From positions 3,072,931-3,106,122 of the forward strand of contig NZ_LT732526.1 of NCBI RefSeq assembly GCF_900155545.1: a stretch of 33,192 bases of DNA. Reading direction: 5' to 3'. A program made the position numbers and the translations under genes. The number at the start of each line of letters is the position of its first letter. The first letter of the stretch is position 1. The DNA is from Clostridium sp. Marseille-P2415. GTDB lineage: Bacteria > Bacillota > Clostridia > Lachnospirales > Lachnospiraceae. The notes beneath the pieces are model-generated. The model saw only the letters and a program-made list of their open reading frames with translations, did not search any database and had not been told where the DNA came from. This document shows positions 24,120 through 31,201 of the stretch, piece by piece.

Positions 24120-25055
24120 TCAAAATTTAATATTTACGATTTTGTTTATCATTAAGAAGCCCAGAATCTCCATTACCCCGCCAAGCAGCAGCAGGAGGCG
24201 TCCCGGCAGAGACGTAAACAGCGGCGAAATATATCCCGGATTGATGAACGAAAGAGCTAAAAGCAGCAAAACCGGAAGCACTCCGATCACCTGGCCGGAA
24301 ATCCTTCCCTGAGCGGTAAGTGTCTTTATGGAGCGCTTGATTGCCAGCCTGTCCCGGATGGTCTGGGAAATGATATCCAGTATTTCCGCCAGATTTCCGC
24401 CTACCCTCTGCTGTATGACGACAGCTGTGGTGAGCAGCTTTAAATCATCGCTTTTCATCCTCTCTGCCACAATCAGAAAAGAATACTCAAGTTCCGCCCC
24501 CAGTTTAAGCTCCCTGACAATCGTGTTCAGTTCACTGCCAATGGGATCAGCTAAATCCCCGGAAACATTCTCAAGTGCCTGCTCAAAGGAAAAACCGGCT
24601 CTTAACCCATTGGAAAGCACCATCAGCGCATCCCCTAACTGAGCCTCAAATAAGCCGCGCTGTTTTCCAGCCGCTATTTTCAAAAAGAAAGGGGGGACAA
24701 CAAGTCCTATGAGGAAAAGCCCTATACACTGGATCAAATCCGGGGCAAATGCAAATAAAAGCATGGCCGGTGCAAAAATAAAAAGGAACCAGATCATGAC
24801 AAACTCCTCCGGACGCAGCTTTATTCCGGATAAGCTGACTTCTTCCTTCATCTTTTTTGAAATATGTATGAAACGCAAAAGCTGTCTGTCCTTTTTTTCT
24901 TCTCCGTAAACCGATACCGCTGTTTCTTTTTTCACCTGGTTTAAATCACTTAACCGGTGTTCGATCTGCAGCTGCTTTTTTAATAAAAACTCCAGAATTA
25001 ATTCAATGGCACAATAGCAGAATACCGCCGCAGAAGCCAGACAAACCATCTTCAT
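24120..25055 (-). CDS. tadB: TadB, inner-membrane platform protein
   Basis: 311-aa type II secretion F-domain protein with N-terminal helix 1-20, a pair of helices near 90-130, and C-terminal helices near 255-305. The F domain (about 140-265) shows LGDALMVLSNGLRAGFSFEQAL and LTTAVVIQQRVGGNLAEIL, the usual conserved segments. It is paired with TadC to make the pilus platform. The ATG is 2 bases after the TadA stop and has AGGAGGTAAAA upstream, indicating translational coupling to the motor gene. Confidence 0.92.
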   Translation of the reverse strand: MKMVCLASAAVFCYCAIELILEFLLKKQLQIEHRLSDLNQVKKETAVSVYGEEKKDRQLLRFIHISKKMKEEVSLSGIKLRPEEFVMIWFLFIFAPAMLLFAFAPDLIQCIGLFLIGLVVPPFFLKIAAGKQRGLFEAQLGDALMVLSNGLRAGFSFEQALENVSGDLADPIGSELNTIVRELKLGAELEYSFLIVAERMKSDDLKLLTTAVVIQQRVGGNLAEILDIISQTIRDRLAIKRSIKTLTAQGRISGQVIGVLPVLLLLALSFINPGYISPLFTSLPGRLLLLLGGVMEILGFLMINKIVNIKF

Positions 25056-25057
25056 TT

Positions 25058-26416
25058 TTACCTCCTTTCCGGAAGAAACCAGTCATCCCTGCAATAGCCT
25101 CCATTATCTCTTATCTTATCAAGGATCTTCGGATGAATTCCCGTTGGTTCAAACTTCCCTGCTATTTTTCCGTTCCCATCCGTACCGCTCTGGCGGTAAC
25201 TGAAAATATCCTGCATGGTCACGGTATCGCCTTCCATTCCTACCACTTCCGATATATTGACGATTTTTCTGCTTCCATCCCGGAAACGGGACTGATGCAC
25301 GATCAAGTCAATGGCAGAGGTGATCTGCTCTCTTATCGCTTTTGCGGGCAATTCCATTCCTGACATCAAAACCATTGTTTCCAGACGCGATATAACATCT
25401 CTGGAAGAATTCGCGTGCACCGTGGTCAGGGAACCGTCATGACCTGTATTCATGGCCTGAAGCATATCCAGAGTCTCTCCGGAACGGACCTCTCCTACAA
25501 TGATCCGGTCCGGACGCATTCTCAATGCATTCTTCACCAGATCCCGGATTGAAACAATGCCTTTTCCTTCTATGTTGCTCGGCCGCCCCTCCAGGGTCAC
25601 CACATGATCCTGTTTTAACTGGAGCTCGGCCGCATCCTCTATGGTCACGATTCTTTCGCTGTCGGGAATATACCCTGATAATACATTGAGCAGCGTGGTT
25701 TTTCCCGAACCGGTTCCCCCGGAAACGATCACATTGCAGCGGCCCTTTACAGCTGCCTCCAGAAAAGCGGCCATCGGGGAAGATAAGGAGCCGTATCCGA
25801 TTAAGTCTCCGATCTGGAGCGGCGTGGAAGAAAATTTTCTGATCGTGATGGAAGGACCTTTTAAAGCAATCGGCGGAATAACGGCATTTACACGGGAGCC
25901 GTCCGCCAGACGGGCATCCACCATAGGAGTAGCTTCATCACAGCGCCTGCCCACAGAGGAAACGATCCGGTTGATCACCTTTAACACATGGGCGTCATCC
26001 CGGAAGCTGGTGGCTGTCCGCTCCAGCCTGCCTCCCCGCTCGATGTAGATCTGCCTTGCGCTGTTCACCATGATTTCAGAAATGGAATCATCCCGCAAAA
26101 GCGGCTCTAAGGGGCCCAGTCCCATGACATCATCAAATATTTCCTGAGCAAGCTTTGATTCCTCCAGACGGGTTAAGCTCTCCTCCTGCCTGGCAATGGC
26201 CTGATGGATGATTTCCATAACATCAATGAACTTCCCATTGGTACCATCCGAAAAACGGTCATTGTATTCCCGTATTACCTCCTGGTGAACCACCTGCTTT
26301 AATTTGTCATAATTTTTATCCGTTCTGATTCCCGGCTCAGCGTTGGGAACACTGAATGCCTTTGAAACGGAATGATCTGTTTCCTTTGGCTGTCCCAGGC
26401 GAGAAACCCACTCCAT
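25058..26416 (-). CDS. tadA: TadA/CpaF pilus assembly ATPase
   Basis: 452-aa secretion ATPase of the VirB11/CpaF family, the motor for Flp pilus extension (and possibly retraction). The N-terminal domain at about 85-200 includes the LGPLEPLLRDDSISEIMVN segment, Walker A GGTGSGKTT is at 233-241, the Asp box is VTIEDAAELQL, Walker B is DRIIVGEVRSGE (303-314) and the His box is TGHDGSLTTVHANS (324-337). All catalytic elements are intact. It begins 3 bases after the TadZ stop and is 2 bases from TadB, in the core of the operon. The GGAG ribosome site is rather distant (about 12 bases). Confidence 0.96.
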   Translation of the reverse strand: MEWVSRLGQPKETDHSVSKAFSVPNAEPGIRTDKNYDKLKQVVHQEVIREYNDRFSDGTNGKFIDVMEIIHQAIARQEESLTRLEESKLAQEIFDDVMGLGPLEPLLRDDSISEIMVNSARQIYIERGGRLERTATSFRDDAHVLKVINRIVSSVGRRCDEATPMVDARLADGSRVNAVIPPIALKGPSITIRKFSSTPLQIGDLIGYGSLSSPMAAFLEAAVKGRCNVIVSGGTGSGKTTLLNVLSGYIPDSERIVTIEDAAELQLKQDHVVTLEGRPSNIEGKGIVSIRDLVKNALRMRPDRIIVGEVRSGETLDMLQAMNTGHDGSLTTVHANSSRDVISRLETMVLMSGMELPAKAIREQITSAIDLIVHQSRFRDGSRKIVNISEVVGMEGDTVTMQDIFSYRQSGTDGNGKIAGKFEPTGIHPKILDKIRDNGGYCRDDWFLPERR

Positions 26417-26419
26417 GGC

Positions 26420-27616
26420 TTACCCTGTCTCCTTTCCTCTTTGAAGGAATGATATCCGTTTCTTTTTCCTGCTTTTTACAATTCTGGAACCTGCGCTCAT
26501 CCCTTCAAGCTGTTCTGCTATATTGGAAATTTCTTTACAGATTTTACTTTTCGGATATACCAATACAAGAGGCTGGCCCTGATTTGCTGCTGTTACCGCT
26601 GATCTCTCATCGCAGGGAATCGCTCCCCACACCGGCATGCCCAGCACACGGGAAACATCGTTGTTTGTAATTTCATTTCCATAACTTTTTCCAATAATCA
26701 GTTTGATCTTCTGTTTATCCGTCAGCTCTGCCAGCACCTGCAGGCTTTTTTTCGCATTCTGCAGCGCAGGTACATCTTTTCCCGTTACAAATAATATAGC
26801 GGATGCACAGTCAATACAGGATGCCGATGTATCATCAAACCCGGAGACCGTATCAACAATGACATAGTCATAATAAACCCTCAATGCCGCTATTATGCTC
26901 TCGATCTGCCTGGCAGTAATGGAGACCCCATATTCCGGGCTGTGGGGATTGGGCAGGAAGTTGACTCCGGAAAGATGAAGAGACAAGAACTGTCTTATGG
27001 TATCCACATTGGGATTGCTCTGTTCCTGTATAAGTTCCAGGATCGTATTTCTCGGATTCATACCCAGCAGGATTCCTACGTCACCTGACTGAAGGTCAAA
27101 ATCCAGGATGACCACCTTATTGTTTTTCTGAGCCAGCTTAATTGCCGTATTTACAGCCAGAGTGGTCTTTCCCACCCCATCCTTCGGGCCGAAAATCATG
27201 ATCACCTTTGATTTGGAAGATTTGACTCCTGTATTCTCCAGTGCCAGGATGCGGTTTGATTCATTGCTGTAGATCCCCTTTAATTCCGCAATCAGATTGA
27301 TGGGTTCCATGTTTTCAGGCAGGATGTAGTGGACTCCGGACTGCAGAATTTTATACATCAGTTCGCTGTCTTCCAGATCAGACAGCACGATCGGAACAGA
27401 GCGTGGGCGCAGCAGATAAATCTGCTGGCAGGACCTGAGAGCCATGGGGGAGGTATCCGTAATAAGGATCAGATCCGGCAAAGTCCGGTTTATCTCATTT
27501 AACACCTGATTCTCATCCACCACATATCCGACAACGGTGATCTCTTCGTCTTTTAACTGCGTTTTGATCTGTGAACATTTCTCCGGTATTCCCAGGAGAA
27601 GAATTTTTATTTTCAC
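26420..27616 (-). CDS. tadZ: TadZ/CpaE-like localisation ATPase
   Basis: 398-aa MinD/ParA-type protein. Residues 1-115 form a receiver-like domain (atypical: D53/D54-type phosphosite not clearly conserved), and about 135-370 the ATPase domain with deviant Walker A GPKDGVGKTT (143-152), switch I DFDLQSGDVG and Walker B-like YDYVIVDTVSG. The C-terminus is basic (KSRKKKR). TadZ proteins place the Tad machine, often at a cell pole. The start is GTG at 27616 with AAAGGGG eight bases upstream. It is between cpaB and tadA as in many Gram-positive Tad loci. Confidence 0.9.
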   Translation of the reverse strand: MKIKILLLGIPEKCSQIKTQLKDEEITVVGYVVDENQVLNEINRTLPDLILITDTSPMALRSCQQIYLLRPRSVPIVLSDLEDSELMYKILQSGVHYILPENMEPINLIAELKGIYSNESNRILALENTGVKSSKSKVIMIFGPKDGVGKTTLAVNTAIKLAQKNNKVVILDFDLQSGDVGILLGMNPRNTILELIQEQSNPNVDTIRQFLSLHLSGVNFLPNPHSPEYGVSITARQIESIIAALRVYYDYVIVDTVSGFDDTSASCIDCASAILFVTGKDVPALQNAKKSLQVLAELTDKQKIKLIIGKSYGNEITNNDVSRVLGMPVWGAIPCDERSAVTAANQGQPLVLVYPKSKICKEISNIAEQLEGMSAGSRIVKSRKKKRISFLQRGKETG

Positions 27617-27643
27617 AAACTGATTCCCCTTTCCCGAAGAAAA

Positions 27644-28462
27644 CTAATTTCCTTCATAATTCTTAAGTACAGATCCACGGGGGTCGTTAGCAACGCCGTT
27701 GTCCTCCTGCGGCCTGAGTACCAGCTGTATTTTCCCATCCCCGCTCTTCATAAGGGCGATCTGCGCTGCCTGGGAAGGAGTCACTTCCAATGTAACGCTT
27801 TCGTATTCCTTATTGTTATAGCTCTTTGTACCGTCAAAGAAAAAAGAGCTTCCAAGTGCTGCGACCTTAACATTCTGCAGCGCAATGACGGAGAATTCAT
27901 TCCCTAAAGAATCATTCACAACCTGGGCATTTGCGGGATTCTGAGGCCCCATAATCCTCTCCATGGTCAATCCTGCCGGAATCTTTTCTTCGCTTCCGGA
28001 TACTGATGAATCCAAAGTTCCTGTAAAAATCACATCTACAAAGTTTCCCACTCTGAGATTATTGGAAACCCCCTGTTCTAAATCCACCGCTATGGACACC
28101 GCCCGATTTCCTTCCTCAAGCCTTGAAGCAAGCCCCAGAACTTCAGCTTTATCTTCTACAAGCCTCCGGTCTGTCAACACTTCCTCCCGATAGATATTTG
28201 ATACACATACCTTTCCGATCACTTCCTCCGGCTTTCTGTAATAACCCTTCATTTCTCCATCAACCAGTACCTTTTTCAGCTTTATCATATCCTTGGTCAG
28301 TGTTGTGTAGGGATCGATATCCTGTGCCGCAACGACTACTTCGATTTTCTGGCCTGCACCCGACGTTTTGGACTGATTGCTTTCTCTCACTGCAAGTACC
28401 CGGTATCCGGCTATGAACACGAGGAATGCAACTGCCAATGCGATCAAACGAATTTTCTTCAC
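27644..28462 (-). CDS. CpaB/RcpC-like pilus assembly protein (SAF domain)
   Basis: 272-aa membrane-anchored extracytoplasmic protein. A single N-terminal helix (about 5-24, LIALAVAFLVFIAGYRVLAV) is followed by a SAF domain (about 40-105: VVVAAQDIDPYTTLTKDMIK, then YREEVLTDRRL) and an RcpC-like domain with AVSIAVDLEQGVSNNLRVGNFVDVIFTG and VTLEVTPSQAAQIALM. The start is taken as GTG 28462, with GGGAGGAG upstream; an ATG 84 bases earlier would add a non-hydrophobic extension before the helix. In Gram-negatives CpaB works with the outer-membrane secretin; here, without an outer membrane, it may guide the pilus through the wall. Confidence 0.88.
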   Translation of the reverse strand: MKKIRLIALAVAFLVFIAGYRVLAVRESNQSKTSGAGQKIEVVVAAQDIDPYTTLTKDMIKLKKVLVDGEMKGYYRKPEEVIGKVCVSNIYREEVLTDRRLVEDKAEVLGLASRLEEGNRAVSIAVDLEQGVSNNLRVGNFVDVIFTGTLDSSVSGSEEKIPAGLTMERIMGPQNPANAQVVNDSLGNEFSVIALQNVKVAALGSSFFFDGTKSYNNKEYESVTLEVTPSQAAQIALMKSGDGKIQLVLRPQEDNGVANDPRGSVLKNYEGN

Positions 28463-28567
28463 CTTAAACTCCTCCCTTGTATTTTGGCTTATGCCACAAA
28501 ATTTATATAAAAAATCAGATTTATCCTCCGATATTATTTGATCCATACCTTGTAAATTTTACAATTC

Positions 28568-28610
28568 AAGACGAGGCTCGCAGATGTTTTCTGAACATTC
28601 GCCTCGTCTT
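28568..28610 (-). terminator. Hairpin between flp pilin and cpaB (attenuator or processing site)
   Basis: AAGACGAGGC (28601-28610 on the minus strand) pairs perfectly with GCCTCGTCTT (28568-28577), with further 5-bp pairing (ATGTT/AACAT) inside. The T-run after it is weak, so it may only partly stop transcription, or protect the upstream pilin mRNA. Confidence 0.6.
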
Positions 28611-28646
28611 TCTATAAGCAACAGCCGGTTTGATTTCTTTTATTAC

Positions 28647-28817
28647 TTATTTACCTGGCATTGCACTATTAATGCTTTCAAATGTACCCTGAACCTTACC
28701 GCCAAGTGCCTGTAATACGGCAATAACCACAACAGCGATCAGTGCGAGAATCAATCCATATTCAACCATTCCCTGTCCGCTTTCCTCAGAAACAAATTTA
28801 TTCCAAAGCTTCTTCAT
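28647..28817 (-). CDS. flp: Flp-type major pilin
   Basis: 56-aa type IVb prepilin: leader MKKLWNKFVSEESG, predicted cleavage G14/Q15, Glu at +5 and Tyr at +6 (QGMVEYGLI), a 20-residue hydrophobic helix, and a short C-terminal tail (GGKVQGTFESINSAMPGK). This matches Flp pilins, polymerised by TadA/B/C after cleavage by the A24 peptidase. The start is ATG 28817 with GAGGTGA upstream; an in-frame ATG 22 codons earlier would add an acidic stretch unlike any Flp leader. Gaps of 122 bases before and 184 bases after, with a hairpin, fit higher expression of the major subunit. Confidence 0.93.
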   Translation of the reverse strand: MKKLWNKFVSEESGQGMVEYGLILALIAVVVIAVLQALGGKVQGTFESINSAMPGK

Positions 28818-28939
28818 ATCTTTCACCTCACCTTCTTCTGTATATTTAGAATCAGCATAAAGCTTCACTATGCCGGATTCCATGTTTCATCTTAAAGTTT
28901 TTATACGTTTACAATCAAACCGGCTGGTTACTCCAAACA

Positions 28940-29101
28940 TTACGGAAACGCAGGTATCAGAACGGTCCGGATCAGATCATAGACCTTGACCACAGCCCCT
29001 GACATGTTTCCAAAGGCGATTGCGGCTACTATTACAACTGCTGCAAACAGAACTGCAGATTCAACCATAGCCTGCCCCTTTTCAGATTTTAAACTTCTCA
29101 T
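28940..29101 (-). CDS. Short second pilin-like protein
   Basis: 53-aa open reading frame with a good ribosome site (GAGGAAAAT) 12 bases after the peptidase stop. The leader MRSLKSEKG ends at the predicted prepilin cleavage G9/Q10 with +5 Glu (QAMVES), followed by a hydrophobic helix (AVLFAAVVIVAAIAFG) and a tail ending IRTVLIPAFP. The +6 Tyr of Flp is replaced by Ser. It is smaller than TadE proteins and differs from the 56-aa Flp, so it may be a minor pilin or initiation subunit. It is easily missed for its size; confidence rests on the intact cleavage motif, ribosome site and operon position. Confidence 0.82.
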   Translation of the reverse strand: MRSLKSEKGQAMVESAVLFAAVVIVAAIAFGNMSGAVVKVYDLIRTVLIPAFP

Positions 29102-29113
29102 ATTTTCCTCATT

Positions 29114-29767
29114 TTAAAGAATCAATGCGATCAGAAAGCCTGCCATAATGTGTCCGCACATCGGGAAGGTACTGTCACGGGCCAGAAAACCGCATTTCAT
29201 GCCGGCCAGGCAGTAAATTCCAATGGCTCCGGCCATGCCGGTCAGAAAGTAAAAAACTCCAGGCCAGCCAACCGTTATGGCAATAATCATCGCTAGCTTA
29301 ATGTCTCCCATTCCGACTCCGGGTGTCCCCTTCCTGACAAAGGTAAATAAAATTGTCATGCCGAAAACAGCGATAACAATAAGCAAAGCCCCGGCCGAGC
29401 CCCAAAGCGCTCTAGGGCCTCCGAGATAGATCCGGTAGCAAAGGCCCGCCGCCAATATTACCCACAGCATTTCATTGGCAATGATCCTTATAAACGCATC
29501 CACACAGATGCCAAAAACTGCAATGTTGCTAATGATCATCACAAACAGAGCCCGGTCAAACGGCAGTAAAAAGCCTGACATTCCCGTGATGCCTGCAGTA
29601 AAAAGCATGCTTAAGCCTCTCCAGCGAAAATTTGGCCTTCTCCGCGGCATCGGGTATCCTTTCCGGTTACTTTTATATCTGGCAAAAGAATGCGATAAAT
29701 CCGGTATAAAATAACCAACCAAGCCACTCATGCCGGTTAATACGGCATTTCCCAAAATTCCATTCAT
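29114..29767 (-). CDS. tadV: A24 prepilin peptidase (TadV/CpaA-like)
   Basis: 217-aa multi-pass membrane aspartic peptidase that should cut the leaders of Flp, the second pilin and the TadE proteins. The two catalytic Asp are visible as D90 (ICVDAFIRIIANE) and D155 in GVGMGDIKLA. About six hydrophobic segments are present; the N-terminal cysteine/methylation domain of PilD is absent, as is usual for TadV. An extra basic loop (SNRKGYPMPRRRPNFRWR, 33-50) follows the first helix. It is the first gene of the Tad operon, only 67 bases from the left inverted repeat of the putative invertible promoter. Confidence 0.9.
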   Translation of the reverse strand: MNGILGNAVLTGMSGLVGYFIPDLSHSFARYKSNRKGYPMPRRRPNFRWRGLSMLFTAGITGMSGFLLPFDRALFVMIISNIAVFGICVDAFIRIIANEMLWVILAAGLCYRIYLGGPRALWGSAGALLIVIAVFGMTILFTFVRKGTPGVGMGDIKLAMIIAITVGWPGVFYFLTGMAGAIGIYCLAGMKCGFLARDSTFPMCGHIMAGFLIALIL

Positions 29768-29834
29768 TTTCTCCCCTCATGCCTTTCATTTCATATGGCT
29801 GTTCTGCCTGTTAAAAGAACCTTTTTACAACTGG

Positions 29835-29868
29835 TTACAACAGAATACCTCTTTTGTTGTAAAAACAT
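29835..29868. repeat. Left inverted repeat / recombination site of the pilus switch
   Basis: 34-bp repeat whose reverse complement matches 30056-30089 at 33 of 34 positions. It contains a 28-bp site: arm TTACAACAGAA (29835-29845), core TACCTC (29846-29851), arm TTTTGTTGTAA (29852-29862). The arms are 10/11 mirror images, as in dif- or lox-like sites of tyrosine recombinases. A further TTACAAC at 29825-29831, 10 bp outward, may be an accessory binding site. Confidence 0.88.
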
Positions 29869-30055
29869 TAAAATTTAACAGAGAAATGTCCTTCCCAGAA
29901 AAAAAGAAGGACATTACAAATAGGCCGGAAGATTTTTCACAAATCCGGCCTGCTTGCAATATCCAAAAATAATAAATTTGTATATTTAAAACTTTTTTTT
30001 CAAAAAAATGTAGACTTTATAAAAAATATGTAGTATATTATGAAATAGATTCGAC
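29869..30055. promoter_or_regulatory. Putative invertible promoter segment of the Tad operon
   Basis: 187 AT-rich bases between the two inverted repeats, no gene. It holds hairpins AATGTCCTTC/GAAGGACATT (29885-29915) and AGGCCGGA/TCCGGCCT (29922-29951) on the operon-proximal side, and a sigma-A-like promoter (30011-30039) pointing right, away from the pilus genes. Inversion between the repeats would turn this promoter toward tadV, with a leader of about 110 bases. As sequenced, the hairpins lie between the recombinase and the operon and could block read-through. Confidence 0.75.
30011..30039 (+). promoter_or_regulatory. Candidate phase-variable promoter
   Basis: TAGACT (30011-30016), exactly 17 bp, TATATT (30034-30039). 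In this orientation it reads antisense into the recombinase gene; after inversion it would read into tadV. The -35 box matches consensus at only four of six bases. Confidence 0.5.
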
Positions 30056-30089
30056 ATGTTTTTACAACAAAAGAGGTATTCCGTTGTAA
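30056..30089. repeat. Right inverted repeat / recombination site of the pilus switch
   Basis: Inverted copy of 29835-29868. The 28-bp site is 30062-30089: arm TTACAACAAAA, core GAGGTA (the complement of TACCTC), arm TTCCGTTGTAA. The single difference between copies lies in the outer arm, not in the core, so strand exchange would be permitted. The site overlaps the last ten codons and stop of the recombinase gene. Confidence 0.88.
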
Positions 30090-30949
30090 TGTATGACTAA
30101 TAAATCTAATTTCTCTAATATTTTTAAATGCGCATGTCCGCTTTCTCTGGTATAAATACGGGTAGTATTCACATCACTGTGTCCCAATATATCTGCAAGC
30201 CTCGATAGATCCTTCTCCATCATGTAGAACGTTCTGGCAAACAAATGTCGAAGGTTATGAGGAAAGATCTTTTCTTCTGCAACCCCGGCCAAACCGCCCA
30301 GTGCTTTCATCTCGCGCCAGATATTGCTTCTGTCAAGCGCCTTACCGTTCCGGGTTACAAATATCATACCGGACATAATATTCCGTTCCTTTGCGTATTT
30401 TTTCAATAAATCACATAATTGACCGGTCAGAAAAACAGAACGGATCCTTCCCTTGCATTCAACTTCTGCCATACCATTCCTTACCGCTTCAACAGTAATA
30501 AACGGCAGCTCGGAAACGCGGATTCCGCTGGAGCAGATCGTCTGTAAGATCAATACCAGGCGTTCATTTTTGTTTTCTTTTGCCGCTCTGACCAGCATTT
30601 TATACTCTTCCTTGGAGAGCTCCTTTTGCTCCGCACAAAACACATTGCAGCTGATCTTAAAAAATTTTACCGTGCAATCCAGCCAGCCATTGTACTTAAA
30701 AAATCCATTGACTGCAGCTAATGCACCATTCGCCGTTACCGGTGAAAACTTTTTGCGCAGCGCGGCTTTCCATAAAATTACCGACTCTTTGCTTATGCTC
30801 TTTCCTTCAAGATACAGTCTGAATTGTTCCAGATAATACCGGTATTTTTGAATGGTCACCTGGCTCTTTTCCTGGCAGTACAGCCATTTGCAGTATTCTT
30901 CTATTGCATATTCTGTTATCGTTCTTACTGAATTATGATTTTTTTTCAT
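30062..30949 (-). CDS. Tyrosine recombinase, likely the DNA invertase of the pilus switch
   Basis: 295-aa XerC/D-like recombinase with an N-terminal core-binding domain (about 10-105) and a catalytic domain with all active-site residues: R144 (SSGIRVSEL), K166 (ECKGRIR), H231 and R234 (HNLRH), H257 (LGHSDVNTT) and nucleophile Y266 (RIYT). It lacks the Arm-binding domain of integrases, as in the invertases FimB/FimE and RecV. The start is ATG 30949 with GGAGGAAAAA upstream; an ATG four codons earlier overlaps that site. Its stop codon begins the right recombination site. Upstream, 30950-31201 is AT-rich with a TATAAT (minus strand) near 31036 and no other gene. The target is inferred from position. 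Confidence 0.9.
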   Translation of the reverse strand: MKKNHNSVRTITEYAIEEYCKWLYCQEKSQVTIQKYRYYLEQFRLYLEGKSISKESVILWKAALRKKFSPVTANGALAAVNGFFKYNGWLDCTVKFFKISCNVFCAEQKELSKEEYKMLVRAAKENKNERLVLILQTICSSGIRVSELPFITVEAVRNGMAEVECKGRIRSVFLTGQLCDLLKKYAKERNIMSGMIFVTRNGKALDRSNIWREMKALGGLAGVAEEKIFPHNLRHLFARTFYMMEKDLSRLADILGHSDVNTTRIYTRESGHAHLKILEKLDLLVIHYNGIPLLL

Positions 30950-31201
30950 TTTTTCCTCCATATTCTCCTATTGGCCAAATGCCAGATTTAAAAAAGCTGA
31001 CATATATATTATCGGAATAGCTTATCACATTATACAATAATTAAGCCACTTTGATGATTCAGGCAGCCAATTGCTCCGGCTTTACAGAGGAAAAAATGAT
31101 TTCCAGTTTTTTTATTTTATTGTAAGTTTTATCCTTAAATTATTTTTGCATAGTAAAAATGACGAAAAATCAAGAAAATAAAGTTCTATTTTGAAAGTTT
31201 A

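Noticed and set aside
29885-29951. Hairpins considered as a riboswitch leader of the Tad operon
   Set aside because: The two simple stems lie inside the inverted repeats, have no conserved aptamer-like core that I can recognise, and would be upstream of the promoter after inversion.
30036-30062. Minus-strand promoter inside the switch (CATAAT with TTGTAA, 19-bp spacer)
   Set aside because: The spacing is too long and the boxes weak, and its -35 would lie in the recombination site; kept only as a fallback explanation.
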